A stretch of DNA of 64,000 nucleotides, from assembly GCA_022376925.1 (NCBI GenBank), contig JAIOJX010000006.1, positions 54,903,658 to 54,967,657 on the forward strand, read 5' to 3'. A program made the position numbers and the translations under genes. Source of the stretch: Tragulus kanchil (Eukaryota; Chordata; Mammalia; Artiodactyla; Tragulidae). This document shows, piece after piece, positions 1 to 11,926 of the stretch. The stretch's first letter is position 1, and each line of letters opens with the position of its first letter. A model generated the notes under the pieces. That model saw only the letters and a list, made by a program, of their open reading frames with translations. It ran no database searches and had not been told where the DNA came from.

Positions 1-425
1 TGTTTTTGTTTGTTGATTTTTAACAAGTGATTTGTGAACTTTCTTTGTGTATTAATTCTTAAAGTATCTGGGCCCATTGTTCATTCTTCTGCTGGAACTC
101 AGTGAGTGGTGATCAGTACTCATCAGCACTTTGGACCTTTTGTGTGTGTGTGCAATAAACCCATACTTAAGCCTTGGAGAAGATTTGTGTTGGATCTCAA
201 AATCTTTCCTCAGTTGATCACTTGTGTCCCCAGGTAATGGGGATCTTAATGAGTATATAAATGGTTTCAATATATTTCTACAAGACAGAAAGTGAAAATA
301 TGGCTTAAAGAAGTGGTGTAGCAAAGACCACAACTAAGAATATGCTAGTAGGTGGCCTCGGGGATGGTGGAAGCCCACTTGTTTATGTGACCCTTGAGCT
401 GTTTCAACAGAGCAGGCAGTGAGAG
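1..425. other. Flank, no gene seen
   Basis: AT-rich, with a short TG run at 139-152. A 93-residue - strand ORF (52-333) has no recognisable domain and is not supported as a gene. Confidence 0.5.
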
Positions 426-2613
426 TCATAGGAAATAGAACATAGGAGCTGAGTGAAGGATTATATGTGAAACATCTATTCCAGTTATCTCCTCACTCCC
501 AGCCCTCTTCTCACATACATAAACAGTTTAGCTCCAGTGGCTTCCTCCCAGAAAAGGTTCTTTCCTAAATAAATTGAGGAGAACGAAGGCTTTTAATTTA
601 GGTGTTGACATTGCATAGTAAACCTTTTCACACTGTTATGTAGGAAGTCCATAGCCTGACAACCAGCTCCTCCACTCACCCTAAATCAAGGTCTGCCAAT
701 GTGTGTGTCTCACCGATATTCACATGACTCTTGGTAAGTCTCCCATTCAGGGTAAACACCCATTAGCAAATCAATCTACTGATACAGAAGAAGTAGAAAT
801 TCATACAATGATCTGGATCAGCCTAACACTTGATTCTTAAATATGAGCAGAAAAATGGGAAACACTTGATGTCTAAAAACCATATGAACAAAACCCTTGA
901 TCACAGAATCACAGGGAATTTAGGAAATGGGAAAATCTTCAGAGAAATTTGAAATTATATTGTAGCTGTACAAGCACAATGCTATGGGAAAAGAACCATC
1001 AGTGAACAAGGAAGAGTTCATAAATTTAAAATGGCTGGTAGAAACAAGTTTTGTTTCTTCATAAAAGTAAAATCTTCAAAGTCAAGTGAAAGACATCTCC
1101 CATAGCTCAAAGAAAAATAAAACTTTCATCAGTTTTTTTTAAAAAAACAACATTTCTCTGGAGTAAATCTGGGCATAGAGAAGAAGGTAGGGTAGAAGAT
1201 GATTGATTTTTATCATAAAAGTTCTCATTGCCATTTGTTTTTTTTTTTGCCTGGTGCGTGGATCACTTTGATTTGATTTTTTTTTCCTATGATTTTATTT
1301 TTTACTATAAAATTTTTTCTCCCTCTATCTCCATATTTTGGGAGACATTTTTAGGTTTTTCTGTCATATCATTGGTTCAATGAAGTGTCACTTCTGCTTT
1401 CTACTGCTTCCAGTCAAGATTTTCAGGCTGCTAGTCCACTTTTATACTTTCCTTCATCTCTTTCCTGTTTTACAAAGAGCATTTTTTCTTTTTTCCTTTT
1501 TTTAATTTTTCCCTCCATCATAGGAAATAGAACATAGGAGCTGAGTGAAGGATTATATGTGAAACATCTATTCCAGTTATCTCCTCACTCCCAGCCCTCT
1601 TCTCACATACATAAACAGTTTAGCTCCAGTGGCTTCCTCCCAGAAAAGGTTCTTTCCTAAATAAATTGAGGAGAACGAAGGCTTTTAATTTAGGTGTTGA
1701 CATTGCATAGTAAACCTTTTCACACTGTTATGTAGGAAGTCCATAGCCTGACAACCAGCTCCTCCACTCACCCTAAATCAAGGTCTGCCAATGTGTGTGT
1801 CTCACCGATATTCACATGACTCTTGGTAAGTCTCCCATTCAGGGTAAACACCCATTAGCAAATCAATCTACTGATACAGAAGAAGTAGAAATTCATACAA
1901 TGATCTGGATCAGCCTAACACTTGATTCTTAAATATGAGCAGAAAAATGGGAAACACTTGATGTCTAAAAACCATATGAACAAAACCCTTGATCACAGAA
2001 TCACAGGGAATTTAGGAAATGGGAAAATCTTCAGAGAAATTTGAAATTATATTGTAGCTGTACAAGCACAATGCTATGGGAAAAGAACCATCAGTGAACA
2101 AGGAAGAGTTCATAAATTTAAAATGGCTGGTAGAAACAAGTTTTGTTTCTTCATAAAAGTAAAATCTTCAAAGTCAAGTGAAAGACATCTCCCATAGCTC
2201 AAAGAAAAATAAAACTTTCATCAGTTTTTTTTAAAAAAACAACATTTCTCTGGAGTAAATCTGGGCATAGAGAAGAAGGTAGGGTAGAAGATGATTGATT
2301 TTTATCATAAAAGTTCTCATTGCCATTTGTTTTTTTTTTTGCCTGGTGCGTGGATCACTTTGATTTGATTTTTTTTTCCTATGATTTTATTTTTTACTAT
2401 AAAATTTTTTTCTCCCTCTATCTCCATATTTTGGGAGACATTTTTAGGTTTTTCTGTCATATCATTGGTTCAATGAAGTGTCACTTCTGCTTTCTACTGC
2501 TTCCAGTCAAGATTTTCAGGCTGCTAGTCCACTTTTATACTTTCCTTCATCTCTTTCCTGTTTTACAAAGAGCATTTTTTCTTTTTTCCTTTTTTTAATT
2601 TTTCCCCCCATCA
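426..2613 (+). repeat. Tandem near-identical pair 1
   Basis: Copy A 426-1517, copy B 1518-2613, offset 1092, no filler. Internal differences are a one-T homopolymer change and one C/T change near the copy end. No gene is included. Confidence 0.95.
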
Positions 2614-2614
2614 T

Positions 2615-2860
2615 GCCTCTTTTATTTATATTTATTTTCATAACTTTTTAATTCTTTGGCATCTGTGGGCCTCCCATTGCAGTGGCCTCTCTAACTGCAG
2701 AGCACTGGCTCTGGGCTCATGCACTCCAAAGCATTAGCTTGTAATTGGACACACGGTTCCAGCCACTCCACGCCATGGGATCTGCCCAGATCAGGAATTG
2801 AACCTGTGTCCCTTGCCCTGCAAGGCAGACTCTTTACCCATTGGACCACCAGAGAAGCCC
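2615..2860 (-). mobile_element. CHR-type tRNA-Glu SINE
   Basis: Reverse-oriented ruminant/cetartiodactyl SINE. The + strand reads GGGCCTCCCATTGCAGTGG and ends in GAAGCCC, the reverse of the GGCTTCCCTGG head. The A-rich tail is seen as a T-rich run at 2617-2640. It starts right after tandem pair 426-2613 ends. Confidence 0.8.
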
Positions 2861-3510
2861 ACCAAGAGCATTTTTAATTCTCTTTTGTTACAATGCATCC
2901 TTTTGAATCTGCAGACATCAGGCAAGTGTCTTCTAATTTTTTAAATAAAAATTTGTTTTAGAACAATTTTACATTCATGGAAAAGTACAGTTTCCATATA
3001 CCTGAACCATTTTCCTCTATTAGTGACCAACTAGTATGGTACATTTGTTTCAATTAATGAGATAATGTGATAGTATTTAATTATATTTCAATTAATGAAA
3101 TAATATTGATACATTAACTAAAGTGCATACTCTATTAATATCTCTTTAGTTTTCACTTAATATTTTTTTTCTTATCCATGGTGCCAGCCAGGATGCCATA
3201 TTTTGTTTGTTTTATATCCTTAAGCTCCTTGGCTATAACAGTTTCTTAAACTTGTCTTTAATGACCTTTGCAATTTTCAGAAGTATAGGTCAGGTATTTT
3301 AGAGGAAGCCCATCTATTAGAATTTGTCCGATATTTTTCTTATGATTAGATTAGCGTGGGTTTAGGGGAGGAAGATCACAGAGATAAAATGCTATTCCCA
3401 CCACATTGTCTCAAGGGAACATCCTATCAACATGACTCACCATTATTGATGTTACCCTTGAGCACCTGGTTGAAGTAGCGTTTGTGAGATTTCTCCACTG
3501 CATATGTGTT

Positions 3511-3716
3511 TGTGTTAGTTGCTCAGTCATGTCCGACTATTTGTGACCCCATGGACAGCAGCCCACCAGGCTCCTCTGTCCATGGAACTCCCCAGGCACA
3601 AATACTGGAGTGGGTAGATGTTTCCTTCTCCAGATGATCTTCCTGACCCAGGGATCAAACCCAGGTCGCCTGCATTGCAGGCAGGCTCTTTACTGTCTAA
3701 ACTACCAGGGAAGCCC
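3511..3716 (-). mobile_element. Bov-tA SINE (copy 1)
   Basis: Reverse Bov-tA: TGTTAGTTGCTCAGTCATG, then GACCCCATGGACAGCAGCC, TCCTCTGTCCATGGAA and the tRNA-like end CTACCAGGGAAGCCC. Ruminant-specific. Repeated at 4638-4843. Confidence 0.88.
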
Positions 3717-4016
3717 TTTCCCCACTATAAATGTACTTTTTTCCCTCTACATAGTGTACTCATTTGGAAGGATGTGACTAGGCAGATCCCACACTCAATG
3801 GAGGATAACTATCCTCTGCCTTCTGGAGGGCTAAGTATATAAATTATTTGGCATTCTTCTCATGGGAGATTTGTGTATTCTTCCACATTTATTGATTGAT
3901 TCAGTCATGTGTATCAGTGTGGCTTATGGGTGTTTATTTTATAATTTGGGTTATATTCCAGTATTACTTTATTCTCTTGATCATACTATTCCAGGTTTGG
4001 CCATTGGGAGCTCTTT

Positions 4017-4353
4017 TTTATTGTTATTATTTTTTATTTTTAGCTATTCTGGGATTTCACTGCTGCTGCAGGCTCTTCTCTAATTTCAGGGAGTGAGGGC
4101 TCCTCTCTAGTTGAGGTCAGCAGGCTTCTTGTGATGACTTCTCTTGTGGAACTTTGGCTCTGGGGCACATGGGCTTCAATAGTCACATGAGCTCAATAGT
4201 TGTGGCTCTGAGGCTCTAGAGCACAGGCTCAGTAGTTGTAGCTCACAAGCTTAGTTGCTCCACAGCATGTGGAATCCTCCCAGACTTGGGATCAAACCTG
4301 TGTCTCCTGCATTGGCAGGCAGATTCTTTACCACTGAGCTACGAGGGAAACCC
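4017..4353 (-). mobile_element. Long CHR-type SINE with perfect TSD (copy 1)
   Basis: A tRNA-derived SINE in reverse orientation, ending CTGAGCTACGAGGGAAACCC. It is flanked by CCATTGGGAGCTCTTT at 4001-4016 and again at 4354-4369, a 16-bp perfect target-site duplication. The second copy of the whole unit is at about 5144-5480. Confidence 0.85.
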
Positions 4354-4637
4354 CCATTGGGAGCTCTTTCACTTAGCTTCTGTGTCCTTTGACATGCCCC
4401 AGTAAATGTGTTTTGTTTTGTTTCTGAGCAATTTTTTATTTTCTCGTACTTGAAGATGTACAGCCAGGCTCGTTTTATATATTTCCTGCCCCCATCCTAA
4501 AATCATTCATTTGTCCATGGAGCCCTGGTTTCTTTTACTGAAGAATGGTTTTTAGAAACCAAGATCTGGGAGCTAGGTGTTCTTGTTGTTACTGGGAACT
4601 TTCCCCTTTGCCCAGCAGGGCCCACTGCATATGTGTT

Positions 4638-4843
4638 TGTGTTAGTTGCTCAGTCATGTCCGACTATTTGTGACCCCATGGACAGCAGCCCACCAGGCTC
4701 CTCTGTCCATGGAACTCCCCAGGCACAAATACTGGAGTGGGTAGATGTTTCCTTCTCCAGATGATCTTCCTGACCCAGGGATCAAACCCAGGTCGCCTGC
4801 ATTGCAGGCAGGCTCTTTACTGTCTAAACTACCAGGGAAGCCC
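4638..4843 (-). mobile_element. Bov-tA SINE (copy 2)
   Basis: Identical to the element at 3511, shifted by 1127 bp in tandem pair 3495-5723. Confidence 0.86.
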
Positions 4844-5143
4844 TTTCCCCACTATAAATGTACTTTTTTCCCTCTACATAGTGTACTCATTTGGAAGGAT
4901 GTGACTAGGCAGATCCCACACTCAATGGAGGATAACTATCCTCTGCCTTCTGGAGGGCTAAGTATATAAATTATTTGGCATTCTTCTCATGGGAGATTTG
5001 TGTATTCTTCCACATTTATTGATTGATTCAGTCATGTGTATCAGTGTGGCTTATGGGTGTTTATTTTATAATTTGGGTTATATTCCAGTATTACTTTATT
5101 CTCTTGATCATACTATTCCAGGTTTGGCCATTGGGAGCTCTTT

Positions 5144-5480
5144 TTTATTGTTATTATTTTTTATTTTTAGCTATTCTGGGATTTCACTGCTGCTGCAGGC
5201 TCTTCTCTAATTTCAGGGAGTGAGGGCTCCTCTCTAGTTGAGGTCAGCAGGCTTCTTGTGATGACTTCTCTTGTGGAACTTTGGCTCTGGGGCACATGGG
5301 CTTCAATAGTCACATGAGCTCAATAGTTGTGGCTCTGAGGCTCTAGAGCACAGGCTCAGTAGTTGTAGCTCACAAGCTTAGTTGCTCCACAGCATGTGGA
5401 ATCCTCCCAGACTTGGGATCAAACCTGTGTCTCCTGCATTGGCAGGCAGATTCTTTACCACTGAGCTACGAGGGAAACCC
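5144..5480 (-). mobile_element. Long CHR-type SINE (copy 2)
   Basis: Same element and same target-site duplication as at 4017, offset by 1127 bp. That the TSD itself is copied shows that the duplication came after the SINE insertion. Confidence 0.83.
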
Positions 5481-6379
5481 CCATTGGGAGCTCTTTCACT
5501 TAGCTTCTGTGTCCTTTGACATGCCCCAGTAAATGTGTTTTGTTTTGTTTCTGAGCAATTTTTTATTTTCTCGTACTTGAAGATGTACAGCCAGGCTCGT
5601 TTTATATATTTCCTGCCCCCATCCTAAAATCATTCATTTGTCCATGGAGCCCTGGTTTCTTTTACTGAAGAATGGTTTTTAGAAACCAAGATCTGGGAGC
5701 TAGGTGTTCTTGTTGTTACTGGGGTATCCTTCCTTCAAGACCTACTCTGCTGACAAAGCAAGGAAATTTGTGTGTGTATACTAACCCCTGTATATTCATA
5801 TATCTGTAAGTATTCCTATATATAACCTTCTTTACCTGTATTAAGCTAAACATAAGATCATAATGATGTCTTCAGCTCTAATTCAGTGGATCATTTGACC
5901 TCCTTTCCTTGGAAACTCCTGCTCAAACATTGAGAAATGTGGCTTTCAGCAGGGGCAATCCATTTACTTATTATTTAGTTTCATCACAAGTGTGTATCAG
6001 TATCAGAATTGTTCATCTCTACCTTCATAGAAAATACCTTTTATCAACTGGAGTGTGTTTTTTGTTTGCCTTTAGTCTCATGGATTCTGCTTATTTCCAA
6101 ACTTCTTTTTATCTGGAATGTCATATTATAAAATGGTTTTCTGCCCTCTCTAGCACTGTGTATTTTTCGTTTTACCACACCATTATTTCAAGGGCCTCCA
6201 TATATCCTTCCATTGCTCTGTTTATTAATTCCTACTTGAATGTTGAGTGATCTGGTCAGGTGGACATTGCCAGTAGATGAGCTCAGGAAGTACTTGTATG
6301 CATAAACTTATGGCCAGTGTGTAAGATACACTTACAAGCAGACACATATCTGTGTTGTATATGATAGTATATGAAAATC

Positions 6380-6597
6380 TGTTAGTGCTTACTGTCTGCT
6401 AAGAAGTGAGGTGAGTGTTCTTTTCATTTCTATAATTCAATCAGATGGGTTTTGTTACATTCAATTTACAGTTGAGAAAACTTACAATTTTGGTTAAATA
6501 ATTTGTTCAAGTCCGTTAATATAGTGACTAGTACAGCCAGGATTTAACCTCATGTCTACACCACCATAAGATTTACTCTTAGCCACTATATATTGAC
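6380..6597 (+). mobile_element. MIR SINE
   Basis: The stretch with CAATTTACAGTTGAGAAAAC, TAAATAATTTGTTCAAG and CAGCCAGGATTTAACCTC follows the MIR consensus in the forward direction. Confidence 0.6.
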
Positions 6598-6599
6598 TA

Positions 6600-6825
6600 T
6601 ATCAGGATTTCTTAACTTCAGCATTATTGATATTTGAAGCCAGATAATTAGTTCTTTTTTTATAAATAAGGGGGATGTAATGTGCACTGCAGGGTGTTTA
6701 GCAGCTTCCCAGCTATGCCCACCAGATGCCAGTAACAGCCCCCGTTTTGACAACCAAGACTGTCTCCAGGCATTGCCAGATTTTCTGTGTTGGCAGAATT
6801 GCCCCTGAGAACCACTGAGCTAGAG
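6600..6825. mobile_element. Ancient hAT-type MITE
   Basis: CAGGGTGTTTAGCAGCTTCC, CCACCAGATGCCAGTAAC and TTGCCCCTGAGAACCACTGA are diagnostic of a common old mammalian DNA transposon with CAG...CTG-like ends. Single copy. Confidence 0.6.
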
Positions 6826-7330
6826 GCTGATAATCAACATGCCTACTGAATAGTAAGTTGCATCTGGATTGGGAGAACTGTAAGTCAGATGGAAAGCTGA
6901 ATCTAAACTTCCCTGACTGTAATGACTCTTATAGTCAGGCATCTTCGTTGGAGAACCCTGAGAGCTACACTCATAGAGTTGTTAGATATTGGCTTCTGTG
7001 GAAGGGTTTTCAGTCAAGATGCTTTCTGCCCAACCTACAGGGGCCACATCTTGCACTTGAGCTATATTCTGTGAGAACTCCCACCAAAGAAAATTTCCAG
7101 TTACTCAGTCCTCTACTAACAAGCTTTGTTTTCTGTCCAAGAGCCTACTTAGTAACCTAGTTCCAAATATGACCTGTGGTATTCTGGGGAGTCTTGAATG
7201 TTTTGGTTCATGTGGCAGATTGGTTCATAGTAATCCTAACAAATGAATGCTTTTAATTATTATAATCTGGGAATGTACTTTTTGACCTATGTTCATTATC
7301 TGTAGGTCATATTCATGTATTTTTTTTCAG

Positions 7331-7888
7331 TCTCTCAGGTACCTGAATATTGGCTCTATGTCTGAGGCTCATTGTGGAACTTTTCTCACTGCATGTATAT
7401 GTAGTCCATAAGTGCTTAGCCCAAGGCTGAGCATTATTGGAATCTTCTGGTAAGACAGATTTGAACTGCAGTTGGAGTTCTGTGCACGATGGAGCCTTTG
7501 AACAAGCTGATGGCCATCTCAAAACCTCAAAACCTGACTCCTTATGAACAAAGTGAAGTCCTGAGAACAGATATGTCTTGGCAGCAGGAAACCATCCCAG
7601 TCATGGAGACAGATGACTGTGAGGCCTCTCGTCAGAAGTTCAGGCATTTCCAGTATTTGGCAGTGTCTGGGCCTCGTGAAGCCCTGAGCCAGCTCTGGGA
7701 GCTCTGTCTTCAGTGGCTGAGACCAGAAATTCATACAAAGAAGCAGATCCTAGAGCTACTGGTGTTGGAACAATTCCTGAAAATTCTCCCTGAAGAAGTC
7801 AGGATTTGGGTGAATTTACAACATCCGAAGAAGAGCAAAGAAGTGGTGAGCCTCATAGAGGATCTGATTGATACGCTTGAAGATGAAG
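7331..7888 (+). CDS. ZNF215: ZNF215 exon with start codon and SCAN domain
   Basis: First coding exon of a SCAN-KRAB-C2H2 zinc-finger gene. A pyrimidine run ending in AG at 7329-7330 is a plausible acceptor. The ATG is at 7489, so 7331-7488 would be 5' UTR. Coding runs to 7888 (133 codons plus 1 nt) and ends at a GTGAGA donor, phase 1. Residues about 48-130 form a SCAN domain, with the [19 protein letters not shown] and [10 protein letters not shown] motifs and ILPEEVR. SCAN domains are dimerisation modules of transcription factors. The start [13 protein letters not shown] and MSWQQE segment match what I remember of human ZNF215, a SCAN+KRAB+4-finger protein of about 517 residues. The exon lies outside the duplicated segments and is single copy. 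I see no CpG-rich promoter upstream, so promoter and first non-coding exons are unplaced. Confidence 0.92.
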
Positions 7889-7947
7889 GTGAGAATATGG
7901 AAGATTGGAGATAGAATGGTTGACCGTTTCCTGTATGAGAAAAAAAA

Positions 7948-8590
7948 TCTTAAAAAAAATTTTATTGATATATAGTTGATGTAATAAGTTGCAAGTTATA
8001 ATGTTGTTGTTCATTCATTAAGTCGTGTCTGACTCTTTGCAACCCTAAGGACTACAGCATGCCAAGCTTCCCTGACCTTTTCTATCTCCCAGAGTTTGCT
8101 CAAACTTATGCCCATTGAGTCAGTGATACCCTCCAACCATCTCATCCTCTGTCACCCCCTTCTCCTGCCCTCATTCTTTCCCAGCACCAGGGTCTTTTCC
8201 AATAAGTTTGCTTATCACATCAGGTGACCAGTGTATCAGACCTTCAACTTAGCATCAGTCCTCCTAATATAGTGATTCACAGTTTTATAAGATGATACTC
8301 CATTTATAGTCATTATAAAATATTGGCTATATTCCTGTTGTATATCATTGTTACTTATTTTATATATAATAGTTTTTCCTTTTTAATCCTCTACCCCTTC
8401 ATTGCCCCTCCCCCATTCCCTCTTCCCACTGGTAACCACTCGTTCTCTATATCTGTGATTCTGTTTCTCTTTTGTTAGACTCAGTAATTTGTTGTATATT
8501 TTACATTTCACATGTAAATGATATCATAGAGTATTTGTCTTCCTCAGTCTGACTTACTTCACCTAGCATAGTAACTTTTTCTGAAGCTGA
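7948..8590 (-). mobile_element. L1 3' end, interrupted by BovB
   Basis: TTTTATTGATATATAGTTG before the BovB, and CCACTGGTAACCACTCG with CTTACTTCACCTAGCATA after it, are the reverse complement of a mammalian L1 3' region. The two halves are separated by the BovB at 8002-8270. Confidence 0.7.
8002..8270 (-). mobile_element. BovB LINE 3' fragment
   Basis: GTTGTTGTTCATTCATTAAG, GTCTGACTCTTTGCAACCC, CCATCTCATCCTCTGTC and GGGTCTTTTCCAAT are the reverse of the BovB (RTE) 3' end. It has inserted into an L1 tail. Confidence 0.85.
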
Positions 8591-8721
8591 ATGGTGTCAA
8601 AGGCCAGATCATGAAGAACTTTACTATGTTAGGAAGGCTGAATTGAGATCTGAGAGATTGAGTAGAGGAGTAAAGCAACTTGATTTGCCTTTCAAAAATA
8701 CTGTGTTGGTTTCATTGTAAA

Positions 8722-8935
8722 TCAGGGGTCAGCAAACTATGACCACAGGCCAAATATTTTTGGAATAAAGTTTTATTGGAACACAGGAACATCCCATTCA
8801 TTTACATTCTGTCTATATCTGCTTTTCTGCTATAACTGGAGTTGATTAGTTATAGCATTACCTGCAACGCCTAAATAAAATATTTACAATCTGGATTTTT
8901 AAAGGAAAACTTTATCAACTTCTATAGTAAAGGAT
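8722..8935. mobile_element. Ancient hAT-type MITE (copy 1)
   Basis: CAGGGGTCAGCAAACTATG, GGCCAAATATTTTTGGAA, AAGTTTTATTGGAACACAGG and TAAATAAAATATTTACAATC match a well-known old mammalian non-autonomous DNA transposon. I am unsure of the family name. Repeated at about 9915-10128. Confidence 0.6.
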
Positions 8936-9464
8936 AGTACTGAGAGCTCTGAAAATAGGAAAACTAGTTAGAAACTATTGTGATAGATTGAGTGTTAGAG
9001 AATGAGGGAGCATTGGGGAAAAGAGAGGAGTTTGAACCTAAAGGATTTACATATTAGGTGTGAATGGGATGAATGTTCTGGCTCACATGAATGAAGTATA
9101 AGTAACAGGTTTTGGTGGAGGGGAGATTGATACATTATTATGTGGCATGTTGAATTTGAGGTGTTTGTGGGACAGCCACAGTGAATTATCTCATATGTAA
9201 TTAACAGTAAGGTTTTTTTTTTTTTTTTTTAACAGTAAGGTTTTAATGTGCAGAAGTCAAGTAGTTTTTGTTGCTGCTGTAGCATGTTTCCATAAACTTG
9301 ATTGCTTTAAACATGAATATATAGCCCTACTTGTTGGTAGATCAGTGGGTCTCTCTGGGCTAAAATCAAGAAAGAAAAATATGAAAACTTATAGATATGA
9401 ACAGAAGTGGGAGGTATACAGATCCTTAGGAAGAATCAATATTTAAGAGCTGTCTTAGATCTAA

Positions 9465-9590
9465 CTCCTTGGAGGAAGAAATGACAACCCACACCAGTAC
9501 TGTTGCCTGTAAAATCCCATGGACAGAAGAGCCTGGTGGGCTACAGTCCGTGGGGTCCCAAAGAGTCGGACACAACTAAGTGACTGAGCA
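9465..9590 (+). mobile_element. BovA fragment (copy 1 of 3)
   Basis: Partial forward element: ACAACCCACACCAGTACTG, CCCATGGACAGAAGAGCC, AAAGAGTCGGACACAAC. It recurs at about 10657-10782 and 11801-11926, because two tandem pairs overlap here and make three copies. Confidence 0.82.
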
Positions 9591-10656
9591 CCCACATACG
9601 GAACTACCAATTATAGAAAGTATGGAGGATAGAGAAACATGTTAAACTATGCCACGGGAATGCCATTGGTAAAATCTAATCTGCCAGAAACTGCAGGACA
9701 ATCTAGTTTCTAAAACAAAATTCCAAGGGACTAGGGAGGGGGTGTGGAAGAGGGATTTAAGAGATTAAAAGAAACATTTAAGATATGTAACTGATCATGT
9801 GAATGCATGGAGCTTATGACAAATACCTGTTTGTTGGGGTTTCTGAGAGATTGAGTAGAGGAGTAAAGCAACTTGATTTGCCTTTCAAAAATACTGTGTT
9901 GGTTTCATTGTAAATCAGGGGTCAGCAAACTATGACCACAGGCCAAATATTTTTGGAATAAAGTTTTATTGGAACACAGGAACATCCCATTCATTTACAT
10001 TCTGTCTATATCTGCTTTTCTGCTATAACTGGAGTTGATTAGTTATAGCATTACCTGCAACGCCTAAATAAAATATTTACAATCTGGATTTTTAAAGGAA
10101 AACTTTATCAACTTCTATAGTAAAGGATAGTACTGAGAGCTCTGAAAATAGGAAAACTAGTTAGAAACTATTGTGATAGATTGAGTGTTAGAGAATGAGG
10201 GAGCATTGGGGAAAAGAGAGGAGTTTGAACCTAAAGGATTTACATATTAGGTGTGAATGGGATGAATGTTCTGGCTCACATGAATGAAGTATAAGTAACA
10301 GGTTTTGGTGGAGGGGAGATTGATACATTATTATGTGGCATGTTGAATTTGAGGTGTTTGTGGGACAGCCACAGTGAATTATCTCATATGTAATTAACAG
10401 TAAGGTTTTTTTTTTTTTTTTTAACAGTAAGGTTTTAATGTGCAGAAGTCAAGTAGTTTTTGTTGCTGCTGTAGCATGTTTCCATAAACTTGATTGCTTT
10501 AAACATGAATATATAGCCCTACTTGTTGGTAGATCAGTGGGTCTCTCTGGGCTAAAATCAAGAAAGAAAAATATGAAAACTTATAGATATGAACAGAAGT
10601 GGGAGGTATACAGATCCTTAGGAAGAATCAATATTTAAGAGCTGTCTTAGATCTAA

Positions 10657-10782
10657 CTCCTTGGAGGAAGAAATGACAACCCACACCAGTACTGTTGCCT
10701 GTAAAATCCCATGGACAGAAGAGCCTGGTGGGCTACAGTCCGTGGGGTCCCAAAGAGTCGGACACAACTAAGTGACTGAGCA
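10657..10782 (+). mobile_element. BovA fragment (copy 2 of 3)
   Basis: Same fragment as at 9465; middle copy, shared by tandem pairs 8650-11018 and 10603-12879. Confidence 0.8.
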
Positions 10783-11800
10783 CCCACATACGGAACTACC
10801 AATTATAGAAAGTATGGAGGATAGAGAAACATGTTAAACTATGCCACGGGAATGCCATTGGTAAAATCTAATCTGCCAGAAACTGCAGGACAATCTAGTT
10901 TCTAAAACAAAATTCCAAGGGACTAGGGAGGGGGTGTGGAAGAGGGATTTAAGAGATTAAAAGAAACATTTAAGATATGTAACTGATCATGTGAATGCAT
11001 GGAGCTTATGACAAATACATGAGGCAACTGACTGGATATTTGACTAAGAATTATTAATTAGAGATAGTAACGATATTGGTGTTGGGGTTATGTTTAGTCC
11101 TTATCTTAAAAGTAAGTGAAGGACTGAGCAAAATAAGAGCACTCAAGGTAAGCAGGCTAGAAAAGAGTAATCCGGAAAGTCAAAGAACCAGGAGAAGTTG
11201 GTGTCTTGAGTTTAAAAAGAAGAAATCTTCAAGAAAGGGAGTGTTCAACACTGTTGCAACAAAAATATCCTGTTAAAATAAGTACTGAAAATAATTTTTT
11301 TTATTGTTGATTAGATCACTGGGTCTGCCTAGGCTAAAAATCAAAGCATCAGCAGGACTTCATTTCTTTCTGGGCCTCATGCTCTCTTTCCCCATCTTCA
11401 AAGCTGGCAACAGAGCACTGAGTCCTTTTCACACAGCCATCTCTCTGACACTCCATTCTGTTGTCCTGGTGTGTGCTGCCACACACACACATACTCACAC
11501 TCACTCTTTCACTCTGTCTTACTGACCACAGCTGGGAAAGGTTCTCTGCTTTTCAGGATTCATGTGATTAGAGTGAGACCACCCAGATAATCCATAATTA
11601 TTTCTTCATCTCAAAGATCTTTAACGTTAATGTTGATGTGTCCTTTCTGCCATGTATCCAAGGGTTAGGGTATGAATATCTTAGGGGGGCTATTATTCTT
11701 CCTATCACATGGGTCAAAAATATATGAAGTGACAAGGTTGGTAGATGAGGTATACAGATCCTTAGGAAGAATCAATATTTAAGAGCTGTCTTAGATCTAA

Positions 11801-11926
11801 CTCCTTGGAGGAAGAAATGACAACCCACACCAGTACTGTTGCCTGTAAAATCCCATGGACAGAAGAGCCTGGTGGGCTACAGTCCGTGGGGTCCCAAAGA
11901 GTCGGACACAACTAAGTGACTGAGCA
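11801..11926 (+). mobile_element. BovA fragment (copy 3 of 3)
   Basis: Same fragment as at 9465; third copy, in the second half of tandem pair 10603-12879. Confidence 0.8.

Larger units (their letters stand above)
3495..5723 (+). repeat. Tandem near-identical pair 2
   Basis: Copy A 3495-4596, copy B 4622-5723, offset 1127, with 25 bp of unrelated filler between. It carries a Bov-tA and a CHR-type SINE together with its target-site duplication. Confidence 0.95.
5724..7330. other. Upstream of ZNF215 SCAN exon
   Basis: Unduplicated DNA holding a MIR (6380-6597) and a hAT MITE (6600-6825). ORFs at 5909-6250 and 6858-7160 show no domain. No CpG-rich promoter is visible. Confidence 0.5.
8650..11018 (+). 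repeat. Tandem near-identical pair 3
   Basis: Copy A 8650-9826, copy B 9843-11018, offset 1192-1193, filler 9827-9842. The two copies differ by one T in a poly-T run. Copy B overlaps pair 4, so 9410-9826 exists three times. Confidence 0.95.

Noticed and set aside
52..333. 93-residue - strand ORF at the window edge
   Set aside because: No recognisable domain or splice signals; composition like the flanking non-coding DNA.
3618..3842. 74-residue ORF present twice (3618 and 4745)
   Set aside because: Starts inside a reverse Bov-tA SINE and exists twice only through tandem pair 2.
6858..7160. 100-residue ORF shortly upstream of the SCAN exon
   Set aside because: Not in frame-compatible splice context and no homology I recognise; most likely chance.
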